From contig CM025855.1 in NCBI GenBank assembly GCA_003952965.2, positions 8,955,802-9,019,801 of the forward strand: a stretch of 64,000 nt of DNA. The letters run 5' to 3'. The position numbers were made by a program, and so were the translations under genes. The notes below the pieces were generated by a model. That model saw nothing but the letters and a program-made list of their open reading frames with translations. It was not told where the DNA came from and searched no databases. The DNA comes from Morella rubra (Eukaryota > Streptophyta > Magnoliopsida > Fagales > Myricaceae). This document shows, in pieces, positions 25,725-37,396 of this stretch; within the stretch, counting starts at the first letter, position 1, and the number at the start of each line of letters is the position of its first letter.

Positions 25725-27107
25725 ATGAAGTCAACAGGACCCGATCCCGTGAACCTTCTCCTTCTCCCCTTCATCTGCCTCTCCGTCTTCCACCACTTAC
25801 CAGTCGTATCATCAAAGACTGAAGTCCCTTCCTTTCCCGATGAAGCCCTCCCCACCAAATCAGGCTACCTCACCGTCAATTCCACCACCGGTTCCGCCAT
25901 TTTCTATGCCTTCTATGAAGCCCAGGAACCCATCTCACAACTCTCCCGAACGCCACTTCTTATTTGGCTCCAGGGTGGCCCTGGCTGCTCCTCCATGGTC
26001 GGGAACTTCATCGAGCTCGGCCCGTGGCGTGTAAACTTTCACAAAGCCAAGTCCGATCCCCTTGTTCTTGAGTCAAATTCAGGTTCTTGGAACCGCATCT
26101 TCGGCCTTCTTTTCCTTGATAATCCGATTGGAGCCGGGTTCAGTATTGCCTCTACACCCGAAGAAATCCCAAGAGATCAACATTCTGTCGCCAAGCATCT
26201 TTATGCTGCCATCACTTCGTTTATTGAACAAGACCCTTCGTTTAAGTTTCGTCCCATATATATTACGGGTGAGAGCTATGCAGGGAAGTATGTTCCGGCA
26301 ATTGGGTACTATACTGTCCAGAAAAATGCGCAGTCGCCGGTGTCAGAGCGAGTGAACTTAGCAGGTGTTGCTATTGGAAACGGGTTGACGGACCCGCTAA
26401 TTCAAGTGGGTACTCACGCTGTGAATGCTTATTTTTCGGGTTTGATCGATGAGATGCAGAAGAGTGAGTTGGAGAAAGCGCAATGGGAAGCTGTTAAGCT
26501 GACCAAAGCAAGGAATTGGACTGAGGCAGCAAATGCTAGGACTAGGGTCCTGGATTTGCTGGGAGAGATGACAGGATTAGCCACGCTATATGATTTTACA
26601 CGGAAAGAGCCTTACAAAACTGAATTGGTTACCCAGTTTCTACAAAACAAGGAGGTGAAAAGGGCCTTGGGAGTGAACGAAACACTGGTTTTCGAAGACT
26701 GCAGCGAAATCGTGGGCGACGCGTTGCACGAAGATGTTATGAAGAGTGTGAAATATATGGTGGAGTTTCTAGTGAAAAAGACCAAGGTTCTGTTGTACCA
26801 AGGTCATTTTGATTTGAGGGATGGTGTGGTTTCAACGGAGGCTTGGATGAAGACGATGAAATGGGAAGGAATTCATGAGTTTTTGATGACAGAGAGGAAG
26901 GTTTGGAAGGAGAATGGATTGCTTGCTGGGTATGTGCGGAAAGCGGGGAATTTGAGTCAGGTTGTAGTTTTAGGGGCTGGGCATCTTGTGCCTACCGACC
27001 AGGCATTGAATTCTCAGGCAATGATTGAAGACTGGGTTTTGGAGAGGCGATTGTTTGGTCCTCAACAAGGGGAGGATTTGTCATCAGAATTCAGGGGATG
27101 CCTGTAA
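25725..27107 (+). CDS. Serine carboxypeptidase-like protein, SCPL50-type
   Basis: Single-exon gene for 460 residues, family Peptidase_S10. The N-terminus (LLLLPFICLSVF, residues about 11-22) is a signal peptide, so the product should enter the secretory path towards vacuole or cell wall. The oxyanion-hole motif GGPGCSS is at residues 84-90. The catalytic serine is S184 in GESYAGKYVP, the aspartate D363 in the QGHFD motif and the histidine H420 in GAGHLVP; the triad is complete. Several N-x-S/T sites suggest glycosylation. The lack of introns, the length and motif wording such as LGPWRVNF fit the SCPL50 subgroup rather than the acyltransferase SCPLs of secondary metabolism, but substrate cannot be read. 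A 3' partial copy lies at 9068-9755. A MULE is inserted 167 bases after the stop, so the transcript may end in transposon DNA. Confidence 0.95.
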   Translation: MKSTGPDPVNLLLLPFICLSVFHHLPVVSSKTEVPSFPDEALPTKSGYLTVNSTTGSAIFYAFYEAQEPISQLSRTPLLIWLQGGPGCSSMVGNFIELGPWRVNFHKAKSDPLVLESNSGSWNRIFGLLFLDNPIGAGFSIASTPEEIPRDQHSVAKHLYAAITSFIEQDPSFKFRPIYITGESYAGKYVPAIGYYTVQKNAQSPVSERVNLAGVAIGNGLTDPLIQVGTHAVNAYFSGLIDEMQKSELEKAQWEAVKLTKARNWTEAANARTRVLDLLGEMTGLATLYDFTRKEPYKTELVTQFLQNKEVKRALGVNETLVFEDCSEIVGDALHEDVMKSVKYMVEFLVKKTKVLLYQGHFDLRDGVVSTEAWMKTMKWEGIHEFLMTERKVWKENGLLAGYVRKAGNLSQVVVLGAGHLVPTDQALNSQAMIEDWVLERRLFGPQQGEDLSSEFRGCL

Positions 27108-27273
27108 ATTATGTTTCTTCCTACCGTTGTTCTTCTACTTGTATCACATGTATCAATTAATAGCCCCACACATAAAAGGGCAAATTGGAAGATGGGTTGC
27201 CAAAACCATCGCTATTTGCAGCTTGGAATAAACTCTCTGCTTTGGTTACTCTCTCTCTCTCTGTTTATTTTTA

Positions 27274-29369
27274 GGGAAATTGGTATTTTAGTCCTTAGGT
27301 TTTACCTCTTTTAGCACTTTGGTCCTTAAATTTTAAACCCTAACAAAATAATGTGCTTGAGTAACGGAAGATCCTTCCACGTTGGCAAACATTCCACTTG
27401 GCACTGCGCAAGACAAGTCAGCTGCCATTATGTCTTTAGGTCTTGAAACGATGTCGTTTGTTAGCTTCAATTAAAAGGACGAAAAGTGCAATGAAGTGCT
27501 AATACGCTGTCGTTGCACTCTTGGAGAATACAACAGCCCTTTTACTCTTATGAGATAAAAGGTTAGAGAAAAATTGAAATCCGACTGCTTCCGTACTGTC
27601 ACACATAGCCATCATCTTCAACATTCGACTAAAACCATAAAAGCACTTCCTAGGAAAAAGTTTGGCCTTTTTGAATCCTTATATTCTTGCTCTCTAGTTC
27701 GCAAACCCTTTGACAATGTAATTATCGGATACCCAAAGACAGTTAGCCGTCCTTGTTGACAAGTGAAACATCAAACATGTGGTCTACAAGTTTTGGACAT
27801 ATGCTAGCCAAATAACCAAAGAAACCCACACCAAGAACTGGAGAACCTGGTCTAGAGAGATTGAGCGCACACGATTATAAGCTGAAAAATCCATTTGTTA
27901 TGCAGTTTGTTGTCTGTTTACCGTCAACTAAACATCAAAATATTGCCATTAAGAGAGAGGGAGGAGGGAGAGAGAGAGAGAGATAGAGAAAGCTGCCAAG
28001 TTTACGGCAAAGAAACGGGATCCCAAGGAAGGATCATTTGTCGAAGAGGGTAGCGAAGATGCTCTTTTCAACTAGCCCAACCATTTATAAGTGAAAATCT
28101 TCAAGTGCGGCACTTTTTTTTCCATATTTATTAGAACATCTGATAGTCTTATACTCAATAAGCTCTTCTTGATGATTTGCCATCTGTACTTGGAGGCCAG
28201 CATGTTTCGTCTAGCCGTACTTTCTCCAAACATGGCCGTCGTCAATGGCGGAAGAACCACGACTATGAAGTCTTCCTGCAAACAAGAACATGCGTGTATA
28301 TATATAATATAGATTATATCCACCATTTATATGCAGGTAAATCCAAACCCTTGCAATTGGGAAGTATCATTTCTGATCTCAATGAATATTCAGATATAGT
28401 AAGATATATATACAAGTCATCGAAACTACGAACATATCTTTGTTAACTTGGTATGACCTGTACTTGACCATACCAACATTTTATAGAAGCAACATATATA
28501 TGTTTCGACACTCAGACTTCAAGAATAAGGTAGATCGAAGCCGATTTTACCTTCTCTTGTAACAACCTCTACGATCCTCGGCAACGAGCTTCTTCCTACT
28601 CTCGCCAGAATCTTCAAGCCTCCAGTCATCGCAAAGAGACTCAGCACGAGAAACCGCCTGATTCTGGCTAACCTCGCCTTACTCACAAGAACTCAAGACA
28701 GAAAGAGTCTCAGTGAAAGATCTTAAGATTTTCTGGACAAAGCTCCTCAGCTGAAACAACCCCATGATCTTCCAAGGGTCTGTGGAGCAGGGACGTCAGT
28801 TGGGTTGCAAACTCCTAACCTTTTAACTATTCATTGGTTTTGCTGTAATTTGGTTAGTTGCAGCAAAATTTTGGTTACTTGCAGAACTTTTGGTTAGTAA
28901 GGGACATACTTTTGGTTTTGTTGCTGTCAAGTTGCAGAAGACATCTGGAGCTGCTGTAATGTTTGGAAGAGGAAGATGTAGTTGCTGTAAATTTGCTATT
29001 GCAAGACATATTTGCAGTAAACTATAATTTTTGTTCGGGTAAGAAATGCAAGTTACTTGCTGTAAAGGTGATTGTTGTTATTTTGGATCAGTAACGAAAG
29101 GAATGCTGTGGTCAATCAACTTTTCATGTTGAACTAAAAGGAACAAGCATGGCAACTCGGGCTCAGCGAATCGTTTTACTTTTCTTCTGCAATTTTAGTC
29201 CTTAGTTGGCAACTTACGTGGCTCTGCCGTTACTCAAGTACACAGAACGCTGACGGCAAGACGGTTTTGTCAAAAGATGGAAGTGTAAGAATTATTTTGT
29301 TAGGGTTTAAAATTTAAGGACCAAAATACTAATAAGGGTAAAATCTGAGGACTGAAATATCAATTTCCC
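27274..29369. mobile_element. Non-autonomous Mutator-like element (MULE) with 9-bp target duplication
   Basis: The ends are long inverted repeats. The left end, from 27274, begins GGGAAATTGGTATTTTAG. The right end, read inwards from 29369, begins GGGAAATTGATATTTCAG. Similarity continues for at least 90 bases and patchily to about 160, including an identical TAAACCCTAACAAAATAAT. TTATTTTTA is duplicated exactly at 27265-27273 and 29370-29378. No mudrA-type transposase is encoded. The 1.8-kb interior contains several gene-like patches (27770-27900, 28000-28080, 28560-28790) but none that I can identify, so host-gene capture is possible but unproven. It lies just downstream of the carboxypeptidase gene. 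Confidence 0.92.
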
Positions 29370-29439
29370 TTATTTTTATTTGTTTTCCTCAAAAGAATGT
29401 AAGGCCTTACATTACACATTTGGACTGTTTCTGGGCTTT

Positions 29440-29456
29440 GACTTGTCAACGGGCTT
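29440..29456. repeat. Target-site duplication, left copy, of the LINE
   Basis: GACTTGTCAACGGGCTT occurs here and again at 31465-31481, flanking the LINE body and its poly(T) (poly(A) on the LINE strand). Confidence 0.92.
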
Positions 29457-31464
29457 TTTTTTTTTTTTTTATAAGCAAACGAACCAAAGTATGTTACATC
29501 AAGAGGGATCCAAAAGATCATCAACAGACGTGACATATAGAGGAAGACACGAAATAGAAAGAACATCAAAAACAAAAGACGAAGCAGTCCAAGCAGCAAG
29601 GCGATGAGCCATAAAGTTCTGTTTACGAGAAATCCAATTCAGCTGCCAATCAGGATGTCTTCGGAGGAAGTCTCTGATGAGGGTGGCAGGGAACAGCAAA
29701 GGGCCTTCCACAAGGAAGGTAGGGTCATTGATAATACGACAGGAACACGAGGAGTCACTTTCTAAAATGACAGAGCAAATTTGGGACGACTCAGCAGATT
29801 GGCAAGCAAGACGAATAGCATGAAGCTCCGCCAGGAGAGGATTAGGAGACAAAAGAAAATCACTCCAGGCCCCTTTTAGACAACCCTGATCATCACGAGC
29901 AACAGTGACCAAAAAACTCATATTACCACGGACAGCCGCATCACAATTAAACTTCCAAGAACCTAAGTCAGGGGGCTTCCAAACAAAATGCTGCCGCATA
30001 TCAAAGTCGCGCCAGGCAGCCCGGTGCTCCATAAAACGCCGCTTCATATTCGCAATCAAGTCAGAAGGATGGAAAACAGCATCACAATGGACAACTTGAT
30101 TGCGAGCATACCACATAACGTCCAAAATAATAGCAGTCTGAAGGGTCCAGTCACGAGCACCAGAAGAATGCAAGGGAAGAGAAACAACATCATTCAAGAT
30201 AAAGGACAGCCAAGACAAAATATCCAGATGCTGAAGAGCTTCCATACGAAAAGGCCGAGGAGCCTCGCTCCACAAAATTTTAGCAAAGAGGCATTGGAAA
30301 GCAAGATGTTCCACAAATTCAGGCGCCGATTTACACAAGGGGCAGAGAAAAAAATCCTCAGAAACTTGGTCTGCTAAAAAGAACAAATGGGACTTAACAG
30401 GTAATGCTCTACTAGCAAACTTCCACAGAAGAAGTTTGAGGCGCCCTTGAAGCTTAGCTTTCCAAAGCTTCTCCCAATTAAAAATAGGCAAACCAGAGGG
30501 AGAAGAGAATCTCGCAGCTTGATCCGCGTAGTAGGCAGACTTTACAGAAAAAACTCCCGAAGATTCTAGATTCCAAGTCAGCAGATCTGAAGGGACAATG
30601 GATGGTAGAGGAATAGAGAGGATCTTAGAGACACACTCCGGAGAGAACAAAAGATCCAACAGGAGGCGGTTCCACTGACCAGAACTACCATCAATAAGCT
30701 CACTAACGCGGACAGGAGAGGTGGAGATAGGACAAGCAGTATCACGAGGTTGAGCACGGAAGCCAGGCATCCCTGGGACCCAAGGGTCAGACCACAACTG
30801 AATAGAAGCCCCCGAAGACACAGAAAAAATCATACCACTATCAAGAAGATCCCTGCAGGCTAAAATGCCTTGCCAAATCCAGGAACTCAAAGGTTTTTGA
30901 ACACACTCCGCAAGCGAGGGAGAGTCATGGAAATATTTGGCTTTAAGAACTTGGACCCACAGAGCCTGAGGTCTGGAAATAATAAGCCAACCCAGCTTTG
31001 CAATCAGGGATCTGTTCACGTCAAACATCCTCCGAAGGCCCAGCCCTCCCAATTCCTTAGGCTTGCAAACAGTAGACCACGCCAAGGGAGTAAGGTGGCG
31101 TTGAGCATCTTTGAAGCCCCAAAAGAAATTCTTGAAAGTTCTATCAATAGATTGACTCCAACATTTCGGAAGAAGAAAGGTGGACATCGAATACACCGGG
31201 ATAGAGGCAGCAACCGACTTAATGAGAGTCAAACGGCCGGCTTGTGAAAGGCATTTAGCTTGCCAACCGTTCAGCCTAGAAAAAATACGCTCTTGAAGCT
31301 CGCGAAAAGCAACCAACCGAGACCTCGGAAATTGAAGGGGAAGCCCAAGATATTTGCCACTCAGATCAGTTTTCTTTAAATCCAGAGAGAGGCATATATC
31401 GTTAATCAGAGCAGCGGCAGTATTAGAGCTGAAAAAAATACCCGACTTGAGAGCACTGATCAAC
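29457..31464 (-). mobile_element. Young 5'-truncated LINE (L1-type), ORF2 C-terminal part
   Basis: A single open frame on the - strand covers the LINE from its truncated 5' end (31464) to the stop at 29499. Contents in order: the last part of the reverse-transcriptase region (SGKYLGLPLQFPRSR, GWQAKCLSQAGRLTLIKSV, the FFWGF motif); the zinc-binding zf-RVT domain (CPLCKSAPEFVEHLAFQC); and an RNase H domain (WKFNCDAA, LAELHAIRLAC, LESDS). The catalytic FADD-containing part was never copied. A short 3' UTR and a poly(A) tail (poly-T at 29457-29471) follow. A perfect 17-base target duplication and the unbroken 650-codon frame show a recent insertion. The frame continues by chance into flanking DNA up to 31550; that extension is not LINE sequence. 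Confidence 0.93.
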
Positions 31465-31793
31465 GACTTGTCAACGGGCTTGATAGCAAATCGGAGATGA
31501 TCTGCGTAAGCCATAATTATCTTGGACTGGGCAGGTTCAGGTAGGCCCAACCTTAATTCTGGCCTCGTCGTTTTATCAACGCACGGCTGGGGTTAAATCC
31601 CTTCTAACCCAGTCGAGCTAAAAACCAACGTACCTTGCAAAGTCAAATCCAACTTGCTTAATTACCCAAAAAAAAAAAATCCACCTTGCTCCGTAGTTTG
31701 TTTTATAAGTCACTCCAACGCACGGCCTTCCCAGTTCCCAGTTTACTCCAACGGTCGCAGGCAGAAGCAATAGAAAAGAGATAGGGATTGACC
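31465..31793. promoter_or_regulatory. Promoter and 5' leader region of dioxygenase 2
   Basis: 329 bases separate the LINE from the start codon. The first 17 are the right copy of the LINE target duplication. No TATA box can be called with confidence. The LINE therefore inserted in the proximal upstream region and may have displaced more distal control elements. Confidence 0.4.
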
Positions 31794-33211
31794 ATGGCTA
31801 CAGAGACGACCACTGATGGAGAATATGACAGAGCCAAAGAGGTGAAGCAGTTCGACGATGCCAAGATTGGAGTCAAAGGCCTCATCGACTCCGGCATCAC
31901 CACAATCCCTCGCTTCTTCGTTCACCCGCCGGATATCCTCTCCGACCTCAAACCCCGCCCCGAAACCCGCCCCGCATCGGACCTCATCCCGGCCATTGAC
32001 CTCTCCGGGGTCGACTCTAATCATCGCCGCTCTCTCATTGTTGACCAGATCAGACGCGCCGCGTCCAGCTCCGGATTCTTCCAGATTATCAACCACGGTG
32101 TCCCGTTGGGAGTTCTGGACCGTACGATGGCTTCCATCAAGGGGTTCTTCGAGCAACCTACGGATACCAAGGCACAGTTCTATCGTAGAGGAACAGGGAC
32201 TGGTGTATCCTACATCTCCAACGTGGACTTGTTTCATTCCAAAGCGGCCAGTTGGAGGTACCGCAATATCATTCTCCCAACTCTTCTTCTTTTCCCCACA
32301 TATTGTCCTAACTCCTCGTTTATATATATGCCTTGTATCTTTTGAGTTTTTTAATATATATCAGTCCATTTGTTTTGTTTCAATCAATTCACAAGCTAAT
32401 CTCACCCACTAATCCAATCATATATTGATTCGAAATCCATAGACCCATATGATTCGGAACTTTGTGATAATTGTAACAGGGACACTATCCAGATAAGAAT
32501 GGGTCCAACGATGCCGGATCCTGCAGAAATCCCTGAGATATGTAGAGACGAGGTGATTGAATGGAACCAAGAGATCAAACAGCTGGGGGAGCTTTTGATG
32601 GGCCTGCTTTGTGAAGGGTTGGGAGTGGACACCGGGAGGTTGAAGCAAATGACATGCTCGGAAGGGAGAGTGATGGTGGGCCACTACTACCCGCACTGTC
32701 CGCAGCCAGATCTGACGGTTGGGCTTGCATATCACACGGACCCTGGAGTTTTAACGGTTCTGCAGCAGGATCATGTTGGTGGGTTGCAGGTTAAGAATGA
32801 TGGGGTTTGGGTGGATGTTAAACCTATCCCCGGAGCTCTTGTTATTAACGTTGGAGATTTGCTTCAGGTAAAAAACAGTTCTACTCTTGCAAGAAGCAAT
32901 TTTTATTTCACCAGCGAACTTTCTTAATCATGAGCTGCTAAGCGTACCTCCATTTCTTTCAGGTTATATCCAATGAAGAATTCAAGAGTGCAGAGCATAG
33001 AGTGTTGGCCAACGCTTCCCATGAACCAAGAGTGTCGATTGCTGTTTTCTTGAACCCAGGAAACAGAGACGACCTTTATGGACCCCTGCCGGAGCTGATA
33101 TCACCTGAGAAACCAGCTCGTTACCGGCAGTTCACATTAACAGACTTCATGACAAGGTTCTTCAAAAAGGAGTTGGATGGCAAATCCTTGACAAATTACT
33201 ATAAGCTATGA
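31794..33211 (+). CDS. 2-oxoglutarate/Fe(II) dioxygenase, ACC-oxidase-homolog group (copy 2)
   Basis: Exons 31794-32257, 32480-32867 and 32963-33211, with GT/AG borders, join to 366 residues, the normal size for this clade. The ATG at 31794 lies in ACCATGG, a strong plant start context. The DIOX_N half has [20 protein letters not shown] and IPAIDLSGV. The iron ligands are H240, D242 and H296, and R307-V-S309 binds 2-oxoglutarate. Exons 2 and 3 have exactly the same length as in copy 1 (388 and 249 bases) and are very similar in sequence. Predicted soluble cytosolic oxygenase with unknown small-molecule substrate. Its 3' end faces the zinc-finger gene, whose stop is 375 bases away. Confidence 0.95.
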
Positions 33212-33585
33212 AACACTCTGTAAACATCATGCACGTAAATACGCTGTAATACTATGTAACCTCTGTGAGTTGAATTCATCACTGAATAATTTCTCGTGCT
33301 TACGAGCCATGAATAAAGGAATGTGGTGCAACTTGGGAGCTCATTATTCCTCCCAGTCAGGATGCAGACATTACAATTAGATAGATCATACGGAGCCCAC
33401 TTAGAGTGGAAAGAAAAGAATTAGGGACCCTTCGATTTTCCAGGGAACATCTTTCGGCAGGCTAATTTCTCTTGGTGAATAAGCTGTTACTTCAGAAACA
33501 ATGAACTATTGAATCATAATCTGTAATCCATTTCGCCTACACGTGCTTCTGATGGCAATGCTCTTATCTTCAACCACTAATGCAA
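33212..33585. other. Spacer between two convergent genes
   Basis: Holds the 3' UTRs of dioxygenase 2 (+) and of the zinc-finger gene (-). AATAAA-like words occur at 33310-33320 (GAATAAAGG). Nothing else is recognised. Confidence 0.5.
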
Positions 33586-36500
33586 TTAATCAGGTTGCGG
33601 AACATGCCTTTTCGTTTCAGTCTTTTCATGGCCGAACCATTCAGCTATTTCTTCGTCGTCTGGAGATTCTGGAAAATCCAACCTTCTCAAGAAATCTACA
33701 GAACTAGATTTATCAGCTTTGGGGCTTGACCTAATGGTGCTTTTGCTCCTCTCTACCATCTGCAACTTCCATCTTTCTCTCCTTTGTGCGTTTTGAGACA
33801 AATCACTCTTGCCCCCAGCAATGGGGAAATCCACAAATCCAGAATCTTCATTCCATGAGCTTGAGCAAGCATAGTCTGCACTATCCTCCACAAAACTCCA
33901 GTTTCTCGAACCAGTTTCTCGAATTTTTCTATTTTGTCCAACAGATGCACGATCATTAGCTTCAGTCTTCACTTTGACAAAACTTACATCGCTCTTTTCA
34001 TAGCTTTCGTTATCATGTTGAGGTTCAGCAGAGGGGTCTGAAGTATTTGATGTTTTTGGTCGTCTGTAATCACATTTCAAGCATGCCATATTTTTTCTGA
34101 AGTTGATGTAGTTGCACCTTTAAAATCACAGATTCCTCACCCGAGTTAAAACAATTCAGAGAGCAGAGTTGAATGATTCCAAACCACCGAAAACAAAGAA
34201 CGAAAAAGATACTGCATAAGGAAGATAACTTACGAGTCACATTCCCACTCCCCTGGATTAAGTTCCCGCTTTGGAGGCTTTTCTTTACATTGCAAACATC
34301 TCGTATTCTTGGCAAAATTCAAGAAATTGCATCTGTAGAGGATATCAAATCTCAATTAGAAACGAGATCATCACTGGTACAAAGTTAAATGACCAGAAAG
34401 CCATTACTTGTTGCATATCCAGTCCCCTTTCTTTAATGGAAGGTGATCCTGATCCTCGCGTAGCTGCCTCAGTCTTTCTTGGAATAAACCATCACAGCGC
34501 AAGCACTTGATATTTTTGGCAAAATTAAGGAAGTTGCACCTACGAATGAAAAATAATAATAAAGGTTAACACACTGTAACAAGTCTACAACACAAGATTC
34601 AATACGTTAAATCACTAGAAAACCAGCAGCCGGATTACTTGGGACAAAGCCAGTCCCCTTGCTTCATTGGCACATTTATGCGGCCTTTTTTGGGTGCATT
34701 GGAATGGTCTTGTGCTGATACAACTCTTTTCAATGGTGTGGCCTTTGGGAGCTCAGACTCAAGTTTCTTGGTGCTGCACTCTACCATTTCTTTCAGCAGC
34801 CTTCTCACTGATTCTTTAACTACTTTGTTTAAACATGGCTTGTTCTCCACTAGACCAGTAATTTGATCAAGCCCATACATTAATAAGATACGCATGACAT
34901 CCACGGTCCGCCCACCTTGCTCTGGACGTGCCTTAACATATGCCCTCTCACAATCTCCCCTTAAAGTGCAGGTGCTGCAAACCTACTAAAATTTGCATTC
35001 ATATTTGATGTGGATTAGGGTATCTTTCTCAGAGAAGCATAAGTTGGATTCAAACTATTGAGGAACAAATGATTTTATGGAGGAAAACAAAATTGATTTT
35101 ATCCAGCCAATCAAGAGGTCAATATTTGGAAAACATCAGGACATACATCTCCTTCTTCAATACCGACATGCGCCCTCAAACGCTTCCCTGAGTTGACGAC
35201 TTTCCTGTCTATGCTTGGGCATCCAGATCTGGCAATGAGCTGGATATCTTTCCTTGCCAAGAACCTGAAAGGAGAGCACGTAGAAATCATTATGAACATC
35301 CCACCTCCGAAAAGCCAATAAATAGTTGGTTCACTTTTGCATTCTGTTTCTTTTTGGTTGATAAGTGACTTTTACATATGTTTTGGATTCAGGTCAATAC
35401 AAGGCCAATTAAACATGTGAGAACTTCCCCTGCGGGGGTAAAACTTCACCTTACTATGGTCCCATACAAAAGAATTCTTCTTGATAAGGTTCATAAAATT
35501 CTGAATTCCAATTTTACTTACTTTAAATGAGGGAAGTCTGGTTAAATAACGGCTGGGCTTTAAGGAGTTGATACTATGGGCTGGAATTCTGATCCTATAA
35601 CAAGATAACAAGGCTTTTAATTATAGAGCTGGAATATCAAAATACTCGGAAATGGCACCCCAATGTACATTCATATTAAACCCATGAATATGAGAAATCC
35701 CTCATCTATCAAACACTGATTCTCCCTCAAAATCCTTTACAATTAGAATTGAGATCAATATTTAACAATGATTCCCTCACCTACCGCTTTATTAATGACA
35801 AGGACAGAAACACCATGGAATACACATAAAGGGAAATGCTACAATGGAATTATATCTAATTGAAGCCACTATGCATCATCCTTACTGTTGCTCCTCCTAT
35901 AACCAAGAAACCACTAAGCATTATCTTTAATGTTACTCCTCATATAACAAAAGGCAGCCAAAAGAAAAAATCTATACCATCTTTTATATCTCGAATAAAG
36001 ATACTTATATCTTTGGTATGCTGAACAACCTTATTTTAAGTATATGTTATATTCATAACAATCATAATGTTGCTACTGGAAATAAACTTTCCAACCACCT
36101 GTTAGCTATTCAAGTCAGCCAACACAGTTTATATTAGTCATAAGACTTGAGAAAAGAGGACCTTTTGGATCCATTCCATCTCCATAACATGGACGACTAC
36201 AAAACTGAATCATTTAGACAATCACTCTATAGCAGTTCAAGACTCCCAATAAGCTTTGGAAACTAAGTTCTTACACCCCTTCTGATAGAAACATAAATTA
36301 CCTGATTAATTTCACATCTTTCTATCGACTTAAACTTTTGGGATGGTTGTTGATCTAACATGTTTCAGAGCTAAAGTCTTGAGTTCGAAGTCTGACACCA
36401 CACTAAAAACCATATTTCAACTAAATATTTCATATATTGGGCCTACCCATTAAGGTAGAGATCGACACACACATGATTTAACACTTCTTAACTAAAATAA

Positions 36501-37396
36501 GTTCAAAAGAATGACTAATGTCATCAACTTTGATGAAACATATTAACTTCTGAAGGCATTGAATTTTATGGCTCTAGTTCCTTAAGAGGTCAAAATATGA
36601 AAAAAGAAAAGGGCGACAGAAGATCGAAACCTTGCAGCCACATCATAACAAGAAGATGCTCTAGTGATACGTTCTCGCAATCTATACCATAACTATCTCC
36701 ATAAAAGATGCTTGCAAAGCATAACATAAATACCATGTATCTCATACAACTCCAAAATCAAACAGGTTGCACGCACAGATGGACAGATTAAAGAACAGGA
36801 TTTGGTATATTCTCGAGCGAAAGCATTGGCCAAACAAATTTCAAAGACAAAGCTTTAGTTCCCAACGACCAAAGACAAAGTAAATCCCAACGAAAATACA
36901 TTAACAAAACCACAAATTAAACGACCTTAAATCGTAGCCCTAAATTAATCCGTCGTCACCTTATAAGGTCATACCGGTCCCGTGCAAAATTAAGGCACGC
37001 GGTCCGGATATGGTTCCATCCCTTGGCACCCACTTCTCCGTTTCGAAACGGGTCTCCATTGCCTTCAATGTATCCTCCCTTCAACAAGCATTCCATCAAG
37101 TCCACCCACTCGGGCCACGGGTGCGAAATTTGGACCGTCGTTCTTTCCGCCTTCATGGGGTGGCTCAGATCGGAGGAACTGTCGGTTTCATGCGCTGGTT
37201 GGGTTGTTTGGTTGATGGGTCTTGAAGACTGGATCTCTTCAACTTCTTTTATAATGAAGTCTAGACCGCGTTTTGCACCTAGAGTTTTAGCGGTAGTGTG
37301 ACAAAGTGAAATGGGTGAGAGAATCATGAGGCCCTTGAAGCGGTTCCTGAGGGAGGAATAGAGGAATCCATGCTTGCTTCCTAAGAGATTATGCAT
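33586..37396 (-). CDS. Organelle-type RanBP2 zinc-finger protein (OZ/VAR3 family)
   Basis: Six exons on the - strand: 37396-36960, 35264-35147, 34982-34639, 34539-34408, 34332-34234 and 34117-33586. They join in frame to 553 residues. The basic, serine-containing N-terminus looks like an organelle transit peptide. HPWPEW at 92-97 opens the conserved OZ domain. The block with C187, C190, LRGDCERAY and VDVMRILLMYGLD follows. Then come three RanBP2 fingers of the pattern W-x-C-x2-C-x3-N-x6-C-x2-C, with cysteines 298/301/312/315, 342/345/356/359 and 375/378/389/392. A charged serine-rich tail of about 160 residues ends in DDEEIAEWFGHEKTE. Arabidopsis members (VAR3/OZ1 and relatives) act in plastid or mitochondrial RNA editing and splicing, so a similar role is inferred; which organelle is uncertain. 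Intron 1 is about 1.7 kb and holds no recognised gene. Confidence 0.9.

Noticed and set aside
28072..28326. Possible protein gene in the MULE interior
   Set aside because: No recognisable family, no splice or start support; kept only as a possible captured patch.
31465..31550. Continuation of the LINE reading frame to an upstream ATG at 31550
   Set aside because: The last ~28 codons lie outside the target duplication, in host DNA; the frame is open by chance.
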